This document shows positions 24,101 to 32,625 of a stretch of DNA of 64,000 nucleotides, one piece after another. Source of the DNA: Tillus elongatus (Eukaryota; Arthropoda; Insecta; Coleoptera; Cleridae); contig OZ023268.1 in the NCBI GenBank assembly GCA_964006375.1, forward strand, positions 85,472,858 through 85,536,857, written 5' to 3'. Made by a program: the position numbers and the translations under genes. The notes under the pieces are model-generated. The model was not told where the DNA came from. It did not search any database and saw nothing but the letters and a program-made list of their open reading frames with translations. Position 1 is the first letter of the stretch, and each line of letters opens with the position of its first letter.

Positions 24101-25745
24101 GATGGATGGAAGACTATTAAGCGAATGGTTTTAAACAATTTGTACCAAATGTAGAAAAATTTCTAAAAGCGAAAAAAACCTCCAATTAAAGTGGTTTTAC
24201 TGATGGATAATGCTCTGTAGCATCCCAGTGAATCGTTACTGAGGAAAGACCACATCATTGTGAAATTCCATCCCCCAAGGGTGACTAGTAATAATTCAGT
24301 CTCAGCCTATGGACCAGGGTGTACTAGAGAACATTAAAAGCAAATTACTGGCGTTTTCTCCTGGAAGGCATAATGGAGAATGAAGAGGATGATTTTTGCA
24401 GTTGCATGCATTTAATTTAAAAAATGTGGCCTACACGCTTTTTATACAGCATACTCTGGATTATTCGTGTGCTGATTATCCGGTTTGCGGATTATCCGTG
24501 CTGAGAAATTAATCAAAATTTCGAATCAGAAATGGATCGATATTACAATTTTTTTCGTTTCCTCTTACACAAATATAATAAATATCCCTAATGAAAACCA
24601 ACGACCATCCAAGTACAATTCTGCCTCCTATAATTACATTGCAAAAATCATGAGGAAAAGAAAACTGTGAAATTTGTTAGAACCTGTAGGTAGTGTAGTA
24701 GTATGCAGAATAAACTGTCACAGATTGCTTATTTTATGATGAATTTCTATTTATCTCCAAACGTGCCACAGTCACTACAATAGGAACGCCGGGAAAGATT
24801 TATATCCGGGAATGTTTATGTTAAGGTCATACATTTCAATTGCCCTTATCTTTTTACACTTGATCTCATTCTTAATTGCATGGTCGGCAAGGCAGAACGG
24901 AACAAGATAAATTTTTATTGGGAAAGACACAGCTGTTAAACATTCTGTCTGCACTTTCTTTTCAGTTTATGAAGGCTACCGAAATTACTTTGTTCGTCGG
25001 TTGATTTTTGATCGCAGAGGGAGTTCGTGTATTCACGGTCTATCTTCTATTAAATTCGGTATACATACAGCATGTCAGTGAAATGGAAAAAAAATTTATC
25101 CATGAAACCAAAACTTGAAATCATCATAATTGATCTGTAAGTTTTTGATTGAATCTCTATTATTTTATGCATATCGGTGTGGAACCAGGTAGTATGTTGT
25201 CGCGACAGCTCCAAATAACAAATGCCCAGTTTCACAAAGCTCGATTAAATATTTAACGGCCGATTAATTAATCAAGGCTTCAGATGACTAAATCACAGCT
25301 TCAAAATATTTGGTTGTCATGGCAAAAACCCAAATCACAGTCTCTCATTGGTCGTTTGAAGACTTGATTAACTAACCGGCTGTTGAATATCTAATCGAGC
25401 TTTGTGAAACTGAGCAAAAATTTTATCAAATAGAGACTGTGTACAACCAACTATCAATTTTGTAAATTGTTAGCCCTGGCCCATTTCTTCCCTAATATAG
25501 GGACAATGTATGTGAGGCTACATGTATTTTCTTGTGGTTCTAATTATGATGAAACAACGCCCCCCCCCCCCCTCCATTCAATGGATATAGAAACGCACCA
25601 TGTTACTTAGGAACCTGCCTGTATATTTAGAAAGGCCAAAAAAGTTTTGATCACACTGTTTTTACAAATTCTATTTTACAATAGTGATTCTTAAGTTATT
25701 GGTATTAATTAATTTCCTTTTTTTTTTGTTTCAGATATGCAGTAA
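15065..25745 (+). CDS. CHCHD2: CHCHD2, twin-CX9C mitochondrial protein (four coding exons)
   Basis: Joined exons 15065-15108, 15915-16081, 21395-21607 and 25735-25745 give 144 residues, close to the about 150 of the human protein. The start [15 protein letters not shown] is basic and lacks acidic residues, as expected for mitochondrial targeting. A Pro/Ala/Gln-rich stretch follows, then the conserved block [19 protein letters not shown] (residues about 42-60). The C-terminal CHCH domain has cysteines 107/117 and 127/137, each pair CX9C, forming the two disulphides made by the Mia40 import pathway. Family members act in the intermembrane space on respiration (complex IV, MICOS-associated), and a nuclear pool regulates a COX4 isoform gene; that role is known from flies and mammals. 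All junctions are GT-AG and keep frame. The introns are 0.8, 5.3 and 4.1 kb and full of transposons. Confidence 0.93.
15258..15676 (+). mobile_element. Complete Helentron-like short element in CHCHD2 intron 1
   Basis: The 5' end is a diverged GGTAGCAAGTACATTTTAG followed by TAGTGAATTTTCATAAG. The 3' end has CCTATCTCGTGCTCATTTGA, GAAAGTCTCGCCATCATTAC and the palindrome TTAGTGAATTTGC plus GAAAATTCACTAA. The middle is GC-richer and unlike other copies. About 420 bp from end to end. Confidence 0.7.
15915..16081 (+). CDS. CHCHD2: CHCHD2 coding exon 2
   Basis: The acceptor is TTATTATAG|G and the donor is ACAG|GTAAAT. The exon encodes the Pro/Ala/Gln-rich linker and the conserved Gly/Ala-rich block ending GHAMTG. 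The next intron is 5.3 kb. Confidence 0.93.
16546..17602. mobile_element. Non-autonomous hAT element with 8-bp target duplication
   Basis: The left end is CAGTAGCGGCTCGTGCC and the right end is GAGGAGCTGCCCCTG, an imperfect terminal inverted repeat. Both flanks carry ATTAACAG (16538-16545 and 17603-17610), an exact 8-bp duplication diagnostic of hAT. No transposase is encoded. A Helentron-like element lies inside. It sits in CHCHD2 intron 2 and is related in its end to the element at 32626-35991. Confidence 0.8.
16594..16862 (+). mobile_element. Helentron-like short element nested in a hAT element
   Basis: The 5' end is GGGACGCAGCAAGTGCGTT with TAGTAAATTTTTATTAAA. The 3' end has GATATGGGTTCTAGGGGTCC, AGTTCGCGCTCATTTGA, TCTCCATCGATATCTCTATT and an A/T-rich form of the palindrome. 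It is near 270 bp and shorter than the 15258 copy. It lacks the TA microsatellite. Confidence 0.7.
17603..18290. other. CHCHD2 intron 2 sequence, nothing recognised
   Basis: AT-rich, with one 93-codon open frame on the - strand (17820-17539) that starts inside the hAT flank. It shows no similarity I recognise and is probably chance. Confidence 0.45.
18294..20800 (-). pseudogene. LINE family A (CR1/Jockey-like), near full length, polymerase core deleted
   Basis: Read from 20800 downward: an endonuclease start with [19 protein letters not shown] and LFLTEPKSV; the second half of the endonuclease in broken frames including GRSDHGMVT; and the linker with [17 protein letters not shown] and [10 protein letters not shown]. 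The reverse transcriptase starts with [19 protein letters not shown]. The sequence then jumps directly to [16 protein letters not shown], so fingers and palm are missing. The thumb and C-terminus continue to [20 protein letters not shown] and a stop at 18300. The 3' end GGCTGTAAGCCCTCGTGGTG with a T-rich (A-rich in sense) tail is shared with the other copies. It lies antisense in CHCHD2 intron 2. Confidence 0.8.
21116..21174. repeat. Hairpin-forming inverted repeat
   Basis: ACGGTGACAAATTTTCATTT and AAATGAAAAATTGTCGTCGT form imperfect arms around a short loop. It may be a small MITE relic in CHCHD2 intron 2. Confidence 0.45.
21395..21607 (+). CDS. CHCHD2: CHCHD2 coding exon 3 (CHCH domain)
   Basis: The acceptor is TTGTTTCAG|GT and the donor is AACA|GTAAGT. 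The exon carries all four CHCH cysteines in [11 protein letters not shown] and [11 protein letters not shown]. If the intron were retained the frame would stop after a few residues. Confidence 0.95.
21750..22240 (+). pseudogene. LINE family B 3' end fragment (copy 1)
   Basis: The C-terminal zinc-knuckle region follows the 51114-53847 copy: [20 protein letters not shown], then [19 protein letters not shown] and a stop near 22205. It begins in the RNase H tail ([14 protein letters not shown]). Substitutions and stops break it. It is directly joined to a Tigger fragment, as is the second copy at 23237. Confidence 0.7.
22290..22615 (+). pseudogene. Tigger/pogo DDE transposase fragment (copy 1)
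   Basis: Broken frames read [29 protein letters not shown] (the second catalytic Asp context) and HPGESLL, with a QPMDQGV-type motif partly preserved as CAGCCTATGGACCAGGGTGT. These are DDE_1 landmarks of Tigger/jerky-type transposases. The third acidic residue is not reached. The rest of the element is absent. Confidence 0.65.
22615..22726 (-). mobile_element. Helentron-like element, 5' part
   Basis: On the - strand GGACGCAGCAAGTGCGTTAT is followed by GTGAATTTTCATAGAAATGA and an AAAATATTTTTTTATAACTT region, as in the copies at 10928 and 63812. It truncates the Tigger fragment to its left. Confidence 0.6.
22740..23230 (-). pseudogene. Unrecognised reading-frame remnant, possibly a LINE ORF1
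   Basis: A 127-codon - strand frame (23061-22678, its last part lying in the Helentron-like end) is lysine-, asparagine- and serine-rich. It contains [20 protein letters not shown] and [20 protein letters not shown]. Farther upstream the same strand reads [20 protein letters not shown] in another frame. It has no zinc knuckle or catalytic motif. A LINE ORF1-type start is only a guess. Confidence 0.3.
23237..23950 (+). pseudogene. LINE family B RNase H and 3' end fragment (copy 2)
   Basis: It starts in RNase H ([19 protein letters not shown], where the family has YTDSQAAI) and continues through [12 protein letters not shown]. In a shifted frame it reaches ECRLCMES and [10 protein letters not shown]. 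Several frameshifts are present. The downstream joint to Tigger sequence matches that of the copy at 21750-22615. Confidence 0.7.
23985..24504 (+). pseudogene. Tigger/pogo transposase fragment and terminal region (copy 2)
   Basis: Broken frames match 22290-22615 ([13 protein letters not shown]; a preserved CCTATGGACCAGGGTGTAC for the PMDQGV motif). It continues to a terminal region with GGATTATTCGTGTGCTGATT and CGGATTATCCGTGCTG, typical of Tigger terminal repeats. The transposase is dead. Confidence 0.65.
25224..25415. mobile_element. MITE with about 50-bp terminal inverted repeats
   Basis: The left end GCCCAGTTTCACAAAGCTCG mirrors the right end CGAGCTTTGTGAAACTGAGC. Homology continues inward through TTAACGGCCG and CAAG against CTTG and CCGGCTGTTGAA. 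About 192 bp, no coding, in CHCHD2 intron 3. Confidence 0.75.
25735..25745 (+). CDS. CHCHD2: CHCHD2 coding exon 4 (11 coding bases)
   Basis: The acceptor TTTGTTTCAG follows a long T-rich tract. It joins in phase to give Asn-Met-Gln-stop, and a 3' UTR follows. Poly(A) signals downstream and conservation of length support it over termination within intron 3. Confidence 0.75.
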
Positions 25746-25936
25746 ATAAATTCCAGAATAGTTTCTTGGTTGAAGTAAATAAATAGCATTAGTTTTCATG
25801 TAGCGAAATCAATTGTGGATTACATTACTTGGCAATTGAACAGTATATTATAATATATTTTTGAGGTTACTTTGTTAATCAGTGGGTTTTTTTTTACATT
25901 ATTTTTCTTTTTGTAACAGTTGTCATTATATAACCT

Positions 25937-25942
25937 AATAAA
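25937..25942 (+). terminator. Poly(A) signal of CHCHD2
   Basis: AATAAA lies 192 bases after the stop codon. A second AATAAA is at 25982-25987. T-rich sequence follows both. Confidence 0.6.
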
Positions 25943-26068
25943 ATTTTAGTATAACATATTTACTACTTTACTGTAAAATTCAATAAAGTACTGTGATAAT
26001 GAAGTTTTCTTCTCCAGTTTACTGAAAAGGCATTTTTCTTTTTCTAATCATTAACTTTCACAAAAAGA

Positions 26069-26294
26069 AAACATTTTTAACTAAAGGAAACTAATGAAAT
26101 TATGTTCATAATAATAACAATAAGATATATTTCCTAAAAACAATATACATTGTATAGGACTGGTCAAAATAAACAAAACTACAAAAATGAATAAACATTT
26201 TTAACTAAAGGAAACTAATGAAAATATATTCATAATAATAACAATAAGATATATTTCCTGAAAACAATATACATTGTATAGAACTAGTCAAAAT
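26069..26294 (+). repeat. Tandem duplication, unit about 124 bp
   Basis: Two units share ACATTTTTAACTAAAGGAAA, AATAATAACAATAAGATATA and CAATATACATTGTATAG. The second unit is interrupted at 26294 by the LINE; its tail (ACTACAAAAATGAATAAACA) continues after 27550. Confidence 0.75.
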
Positions 26295-27548
26295 GGATTC
26301 CGTTAGCGCAGATCGACTGCCGACCTCCTTTCCTTTGTCACCCATTCTTGGAACAAGTCTATGGAACTACACGGTGAATCCCAGATTGTCGCTCTAGACA
26401 TATCCAAAGCATTCGACCAGGTCTGGCACGCAGCGCTGCATAATAAACTTCCGGCCTATGGCCTACCACCAAAACTCTGTACCTGGACAGCAAATTTCCT
26501 CTCCATCTGGAGCATTTCTGTTGTCGTGGATGGCCATTCCTCTAAACTGTATCCAATTAATGCAGGAGTTCCTCAAGGTTCAGCTTTAGCCCCTACTTTG
26601 TTTCTTCTCCACATCAATGGCCTCTCTAGCACATCCAACCCAGTTCAAAGTTACACGGACGATAGCACCCTCCACTCAAATATACAATATTCTAAGCCTG
26701 TCTCTTTAGCTCATTTAGATGAGGATCGCAGACTCATGGAGGGTTCTGTCTCTGTGGATCTCCAAAAAATATTAGACTGGGGAAGTAGAAATCTTGTATA
26801 ATTCAACCCCATCAAATCTCAGTTTTGCTTTCTTTCTCATAAGAGGTACGCCAGCCCTAGACCCATCACAATGAACAACCAAGTTATTCAAAGTAATGAG
26901 TCCTTTTCTCTTGTTGGCATTTCTGTGGATCTAAATCTCAGTTGGCACCAACATGTCACATCAATTGCAGAAGCGGCTGCTAAGAAATTAGGTTTCCTCT
27001 TACGGGCTCGCAAATACTTTTCACCAACTAATCTCTATACCTTATATACTTCACAATTAAGGCCAAACCTTGCATACTGGTCCCACATCTGGGGTGCAGC
27101 TGCCACTTCTACACGCTACCCTGGACTCCAAAAGAAAGCTATACGTCTCAATGGTGACCCTACCCTCACCCAAAAGCTGTCATCCCTTGCCCACTGACGT
27201 GCCGTTGGTGACCTCTCTCTCTCTCTTTTATAGATATCTGCACGGGCACTGCTCAGAGGAGCTTTCTTCCATAGCTCCTCCACCTGCTGCCCCCGACATC
27301 TACGAGGGGAACAGAGCGAATGCACCCTTTTACTGTCCAGGTCACCAGACATAGAACATCTTGTTATGCCCGCTCTTTTGTCCCGAGGACCTCCAAGTTG
27401 TGGAATTTCTTGCCGGCACATGTTTTTCCTTCTCTGAACCTTCAAGTCCAGAATTAACAAGTTGCCTCTTTCCTCCTTGTCAACAAACACGGTATGATAG
27501 TATTTAGGCTGTAAGCCCTCGTGGTGTGTTGTTGAAATTAAAAAAATA
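26295..27548 (+). pseudogene. LINE family A (CR1/Jockey-like), 5' truncated
   Basis: It begins inside the reverse transcriptase and includes IVALDISKAFDQVWH (first catalytic Asp), GVPQGSALAPTLFLLHINGL and [15 protein letters not shown], where the catalytic box is YTDD. It continues through the thumb ([20 protein letters not shown]). Frame breaks occur near 26800, 27100 and 27200. The 3' end is GGCTGTAAGCCCTCGTGGTG and an A-rich tail. A short AAAAT at both joints fits a target duplication within the preceding tandem repeat. Confidence 0.8.
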
Positions 27549-27564
27549 AAATAAAACAAGACTA

Positions 27565-27990
27565 CAAAAATGAATAAACAAAATATAAAAAAATTTCAAA
27601 TAAAATAATTGCAAATATAAACGCACAAAATCTGCCAAACGGCACAGCATTTTAGAAACATCACTACATATGTTGGCCAGGCATAAATTCGTCTACACTA
27701 TAAGAAGATTTATCTAATAAAAAGTTCTTTTTTAAAAGCTGACAGGTTGCTACATGTTCTAGTTCTCTCTGGCAGTCCATTGAAAACTCGAGGTGCTAGG
27801 TAATTGGAAGAATGGTATGTCACTTTGAGTTTAGCAAATGGCACGTGAACTTTGTTTTTGTCTCATATATACATCATGTATGACTTTATTTAATACAAAG
27901 CTTCCATCCCTATTAAAAAAAGCAAGGAAAGTTCCATTATAATAATTGAAAATAATTTAAGCACTATTTTGCAGAAAAATATCATATTTG
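27565..27990 (-). pseudogene. LINE C-terminal fragment (another family)
   Basis: The - strand reads TYHSSNYLAPRVFNGLPERT followed by SNLSAFKKELF, the usual C-terminal pattern of CR1/Jockey-type reverse transcriptases. No catalytic region remains. Confidence 0.55.
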
Positions 27991-27999
27991 GTTCTTTAG

Positions 28000-28700
28000 C
28001 TCAATTTTACGATTTTGAATTAACAAGGTTGCATGTGAATGTTATACCATCTCGTCATAAGCGAATTTTGTTACATGCTGACTGAACATTAGAGTGCAAT
28101 AAAACGTTACATAACAAAAAATCACATTATTGTTACTTAATGTTTTTTTATTCGATTTAAAAATTGGTGAAAATGTTGAAATACTACAAAAACAATGTTA
28201 TAATGAATGTGATTTGAGCAATGAATGTTGTTTATTCATATAAATAATAATAATTCCTGTATATAAAGCATTAAATCCTTATAAGAAATATGGTTTAAGC
28301 AATTAAAAATTACAATTTATACATTCTATTTGTCATTCTATTATTATCCATTCATTCTGTGTTTAACCCCTCTAAGCACGCTGCTCCCATACTTACGTTA
28401 GCTAAGAACCCATTCATTTCTACTCCATTTCTACAGCATTTAATTTTCTTACATACTTTGCCTGACACAAACAAACCCTAAAATGTTATATTACTCGAGT
28501 TTTAAAAAAAAATGTCAATTTTCACCCCCCATTTATCCCCCTACCACCTGGGGCGATTCTACCCAAAAACAATCTGAACTGTTCGTTTGTCATGTGCTAA
28601 CAGTATATCAAATTTGAAGACGATATCTCAATTCATTCTAAAGTTATCGTGGCCAGACACAAAAAAATTTCGTTTTCAAATAATGTTTTCTATACTTTTT
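28000..28700. other. Repeat-flank sequence without a gene
   Basis: AT-rich, with one arm of a 37-bp inverted repeat at 28469-28505. Nothing else recognised. Confidence 0.45.
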
Positions 28701-28708
28701 GACACTTT

Positions 28709-29983
28709 TTGCGTTTAAGCAAAAAAACTCCAGATAAAACATTAAAATTTAAGGGAGGAAAATGTAGCGGCGGCAAGCAGGCCAAGGAACGGGTAACAGT
28801 GTTTGTGTGCGCTAATATGAGTGGGACAGTAAAACGTAAACTGTTCATAATCAGAAAATCTAAAAGACCAAGGTGTTTTAAAAACTGCCTAAATTTACCG
28901 GTTAGTTATACCGCTAATCGCCGCGCCTGGATCACGCCAGACCTGTTCGAAGCAGAGATTCGCTGTTGGGATGCTGATTTAGCCAGACAGAAGAGAAAAA
29001 TTTTGTTAGTGGTCGACAGCTGTCCCGCACATCCACGTTTAGAAAATTTAGATATCATCAAGTTAGTGTTCTTACCTCCAAATGCAACAGCAATATTACA
29101 GCCCATGGATCAGGGCGTGATTCAGTGCCTTAAGGGTCATTACAAAAAATTATTGATTGTACGTCTCCTGAATAGTACGGAAAAAAGAGCTTTCTCTGTT
29201 ACTATATTGGATGCAATCACTATGCTAAATACGGCTTGGCAACAAGTAACATTTGTTACAATCAAAAATTGTTTTTGTCACGCCGGATTTATAAAAGAAA
29301 ATTTACGAGATGATAACTGGGACCCTGAAGACAACCTGCCGTTGATCGGCTGGCTTCAAATAAACAACACATCTAATAAAGCTGAAGAGAGAGAATTATC
29401 TATCGGTTTGGGCAAAAAAGAACAACATTACCGAATTTAATCTTCCTGAACTCGATTCATATTTACAAGTTGATGATGACATTTTAACGACCGAGGTGAC
29501 GTCAGACGCGGCTATAATTCAAAGTGTTATAGAAAATCACAGCACTAATGATGAGGAAGTAGTGGACGATATTGTTCCAGATGAATCACCTAATATTGAG
29601 ATTATAGATGCATTAACATCTTTAAAAGTTATTTCCAATTTCCTAATAAGCAGAGAAGGTGTTTCTCCTGTAGCTCAAGAAGCTTTTGATGTTTTAAACC
29701 GTGAATTAGAATTAATCTACCTAAAACAAAGGAAGCCACAAAAACAGCTGAAGATTACGGACTTTTTGTAAAATCAGTTGAATACATATGTATGCATTTT
29801 ATTTTATCTTCTAGTTTGTTTATGTATTTAATAGAGTATAACACAAATAAATATTTTTCACTTGCCTGGTGCGTGTTTATTTTCAAGTCACGTATTTTGT
29901 ACATGACCTTTTATTACGAACGATCTGCTATAACGAACATTTGCAACGGTGCCTTGAGTGTTCGGTATAACCAATCTCTACTG
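28709..29983 (+). pseudogene. Tigger/pogo transposase, 5' truncated
   Basis: A 243-codon frame carries the DDE_1 region: ERVTVFVCANMSGTVKRKL, then KILLVVDSCPAHP with a catalytic Asp, then [20 protein letters not shown]. After a frameshift near 29425 the C-terminus resumes in another frame through SVIENHSTNDEEVVDDIVPD to LKITDFL and a stop at 29771. The N-terminal helix-turn-helix domains and first catalytic Asp are missing. The right terminus reads AACCAATCTCTACTG (ending 29983) followed by TA, matching Tigger ends (CAGTAGAG...). The left end was not found. Confidence 0.8.
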
Positions 29984-29989
29984 TATATA

Positions 29990-30120
29990 TACATACATAT
30001 AAAAATTGAAACCGACCCCAGATATGGGTTCTAGGGGTCCTAGTTCATTTGAAGAAATCTTTTCAAAATCCAAAAGTCGATCTCCCCATTAGTGAATTTT
30101 TTCTAAGAAAATTTACTAAA
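29990..30120 (+). mobile_element. Helentron-like element, 3' end
   Basis: Short TATATATACATACATAT sequence, then GATATGGGTTCTAGGGGTCC, CTAGTTCATTTGAAG, and the palindrome TTAGTGAATTTTTTC plus GAAAATTTACTAA. It abuts the Tigger right end. Confidence 0.65.
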
Positions 30121-30379
30121 AAGCAGTAGTTTACTAACTACAGGCAAAATAAAATCAACACTTTACCATTACCCATAAAAAATTTTAAAAACCATTGCAA
30201 AAACGACAAAACGGAAAACACAAATTAATAATTTTTTTTTTTAAACGAACCAAAAATAAAAGTGTTATTGGCATATAAAGAGAACTTTTTATTTACCTAT
30301 TTCATTTTAAACTTATCCAAGATTAATATATTTCTTCCACCTTCTATTAAAAATTGTAACCTAGGAACCGAACCCCCCT

Positions 30380-30600
30380 CATCGGTCACATGAGGGGGGG
30401 AGCGGTACGAGCTCCTCCGACTCCTCATCGAAGGAAAGATCGAGGGCAAACGATCTGTGGGCAGACGGCAGAACTCATGGCTCAAAGATCTGCTTTGATG
30501 GTTCGGACGGACATCTGTGGAGATTTTCAGAGGTGCTGTATCACACACCATTATAGCCAGTTGGATCGCCAACCTTCGTAGGGAGACGGCGTCCTAAGAA
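30380..30600 (+). pseudogene. LINE 3' end (endonuclease/reverse-transcriptase type), C-terminus
   Basis: One frame, with one internal stop, reads GERYELLRLLIEGKIEGKR, SVGRRQNSWLKDL, EIFRGAVSHTIIASWIANL and RRETAS before a stop. That is a very common insect LINE C-terminus. The unit ends TAAGAAGAAGAAGG, a short GAA-type tail. Confidence 0.75.
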
Positions 30601-31194
30601 GAAGAAGGTACCGAATCTACAACAATGGTATTAGCAACCTTCAATGAACTGGGTTCAAGAGATGTATTATCTACTTCTTGAACTGGTTGGGATGTATTAT
30701 CTGGGTTTTCATTTATCATTTCTTGTTCTGATCCCTTCTGGTACTCATAATTTTTAAGTAGTGGCTGGCATTGCTATTTTCATAAGATTTTTTGTATAAA
30801 ATCCAGTCCACCATGTTTACATTTTTTTGTGTGTTAAAACTCGAGTAATATAACGTTTTAGGGTTTGTTTAATAGAAAACTTTCAATTTCATCAAATATT
30901 TTGTGAATTGTAATGATGAGATACATCATTGTGATCTTTAACAAACTAATACTAATTAAGCAATACTTAGTTACATTATTCATACTTCTTTGAATCAACA
31001 CAGATCAGCTTCTTCTTCACAGTTTCTTGGCCTTAACTTCATAAATCAGCTGTTAAAAAGTTGATTACTGGCCTACAAATTGACATTTACATGAAAAAAC
31101 TGGGAAAGTTTCCAGTTACTTTAAAGGAAAGTTTCAAAATGAAAATCGATTCCCTACTGGAAATTTTCCAAAATGGAATGTCCTTAAAATGGAA

Positions 31195-32617
31195 AATTGG
31201 AAACGTTGCAATTCCCATCTCTATCTAAATTCCTTCTCTACTAAATTACTATTTATCAAGAGGATGCAATCACTCGTTCCACTCTCTTTATCAGACACTA
31301 TAATTTTAGTCTTCTCTGTGTTCACATGTACATTCATTTTATTTGTTACCGTCATCAGTCTCTCTAACACCTGCTGCATTTCTCTTTCAAATTCACTAAG
31401 TAATGCTGCATCATCAGCATACAGTAACACTTTTACCTCAGAAGAATTCATTTTTATGCCTTCTGTCTCCGAGCAAACTTCTTTTATACATTTGTCCATG
31501 AATATTTTGGATAACCATGGAGACATCAGACATCCTTGTTTGATACCCTGTTTAATTCTAAAATAGTCACTGAGCATTGCATTAGTTCTCACACATGCTC
31601 TACTGCAATCATATAGCGATTTAATACCTCGAATTAACCAATCATCCACACCATATTTTCAAACTACCCTACAGCTTCTGCCTGTCTACAGCATCATACC
31701 CCTTTTCCAAGTCTACAAACATGCAATATACTTTCTTTCCCACCTTTCAAGAATTTCTCAACTACTTACTGAAGTGAGAATAGTTGGTCAGTACAGCCTC
31801 TTCCTGTCATGAGCTCACACTGACTCCCCAAATCTTTCGCTCAGTCAGTTGTCTCGCTGGTTCTACCAATATTCTCCCAAATAGCATTCACACAATACTT
31901 AACAAACCTATAGCTAGATAATTTTTGCATTCACTCTTGCTTTCTTTACCTTTACACAAAACCACCATGATAGCATCCTTCCACTCCCTTGGCACTTGAC
32001 CTACTTTAATACACACATTAGACAGCTCACATAGCCACACAGTCAAATTCAATCATCCATACTTTAACAGTTCCCCATGGACTTTATAAACACCCGTTGA
32101 TTTTCCTTTCTTAGTTTCTTGATCACTATTTCAACCTCATGCACTTTCAACAGTGTCTTAATCGGCAGAGAGATCTGATGGTTCTTATTACTATTATATA
32201 GTTTCTCAAAATATTCTTTCCAGCATTTTCTCACCCCTCCTCGTTCCATACCATGTCTCTATTCTGTGTTTTTACCCCAATCATATTGTTTGTCTTGCGA
32301 TTTTTATCCACTTCCAAAACATTTTCTTGTTCCCTTCAAAGTCACTCTACATTTTCTCAGCCTCTTTCATTTCCAGTTCTCGCTTACTCTCACTAACGAT
32401 TCGTTTGCACTCACTCAACCAGATACTTCTCTTTCTCTCACACATCTTTGGCATTTCCCATTCTTTTATATGCTTCCTTTTTATCATGTACAGCTTTCTT
32501 TAATTTTTCATTCCACCATGCACCCCTCTTAAAACATCCAATTCTCTCTCAGACATTAAAAGTACCTCAATTTTGATTTTTACTTCTTTTTCTTGTTTCC
32601 TCATTCGATTTATCCAT
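31195..32617 (-). pseudogene. LINE family C reverse transcriptase (left of hAT insertion)
   Basis: The best frame (31649-31221) has GIKQGCLMSPWLSKIFMDKC and VLLYADDAALLSEF, the catalytic YADD box. Upstream, in broken frames, come ELMTGRGCTDQLF-like and GKESILHVCRLGKG-like pieces of the fingers and palm. The endonuclease part continues at 36000-36365, on the far side of a 3.4-kb hAT element. Stops and frameshifts are many. Confidence 0.75.
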
Positions 32618-32625
32618 TCTTGTTC

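Larger units (their letters stand above)
28469..30870. repeat. 37-bp inverted repeat pair bounding the Tigger region
   Basis: AAACAAACCCTAAAA and TTATATTACTCGAGTTTTAA (28469-28505, one base between the two) recur in reverse complement at 30834-30870 with a single mismatch. The 2.4-kb interior contains a Tigger fragment, a Helentron-like 3' end and a LINE 3' end. Confidence 0.6.
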
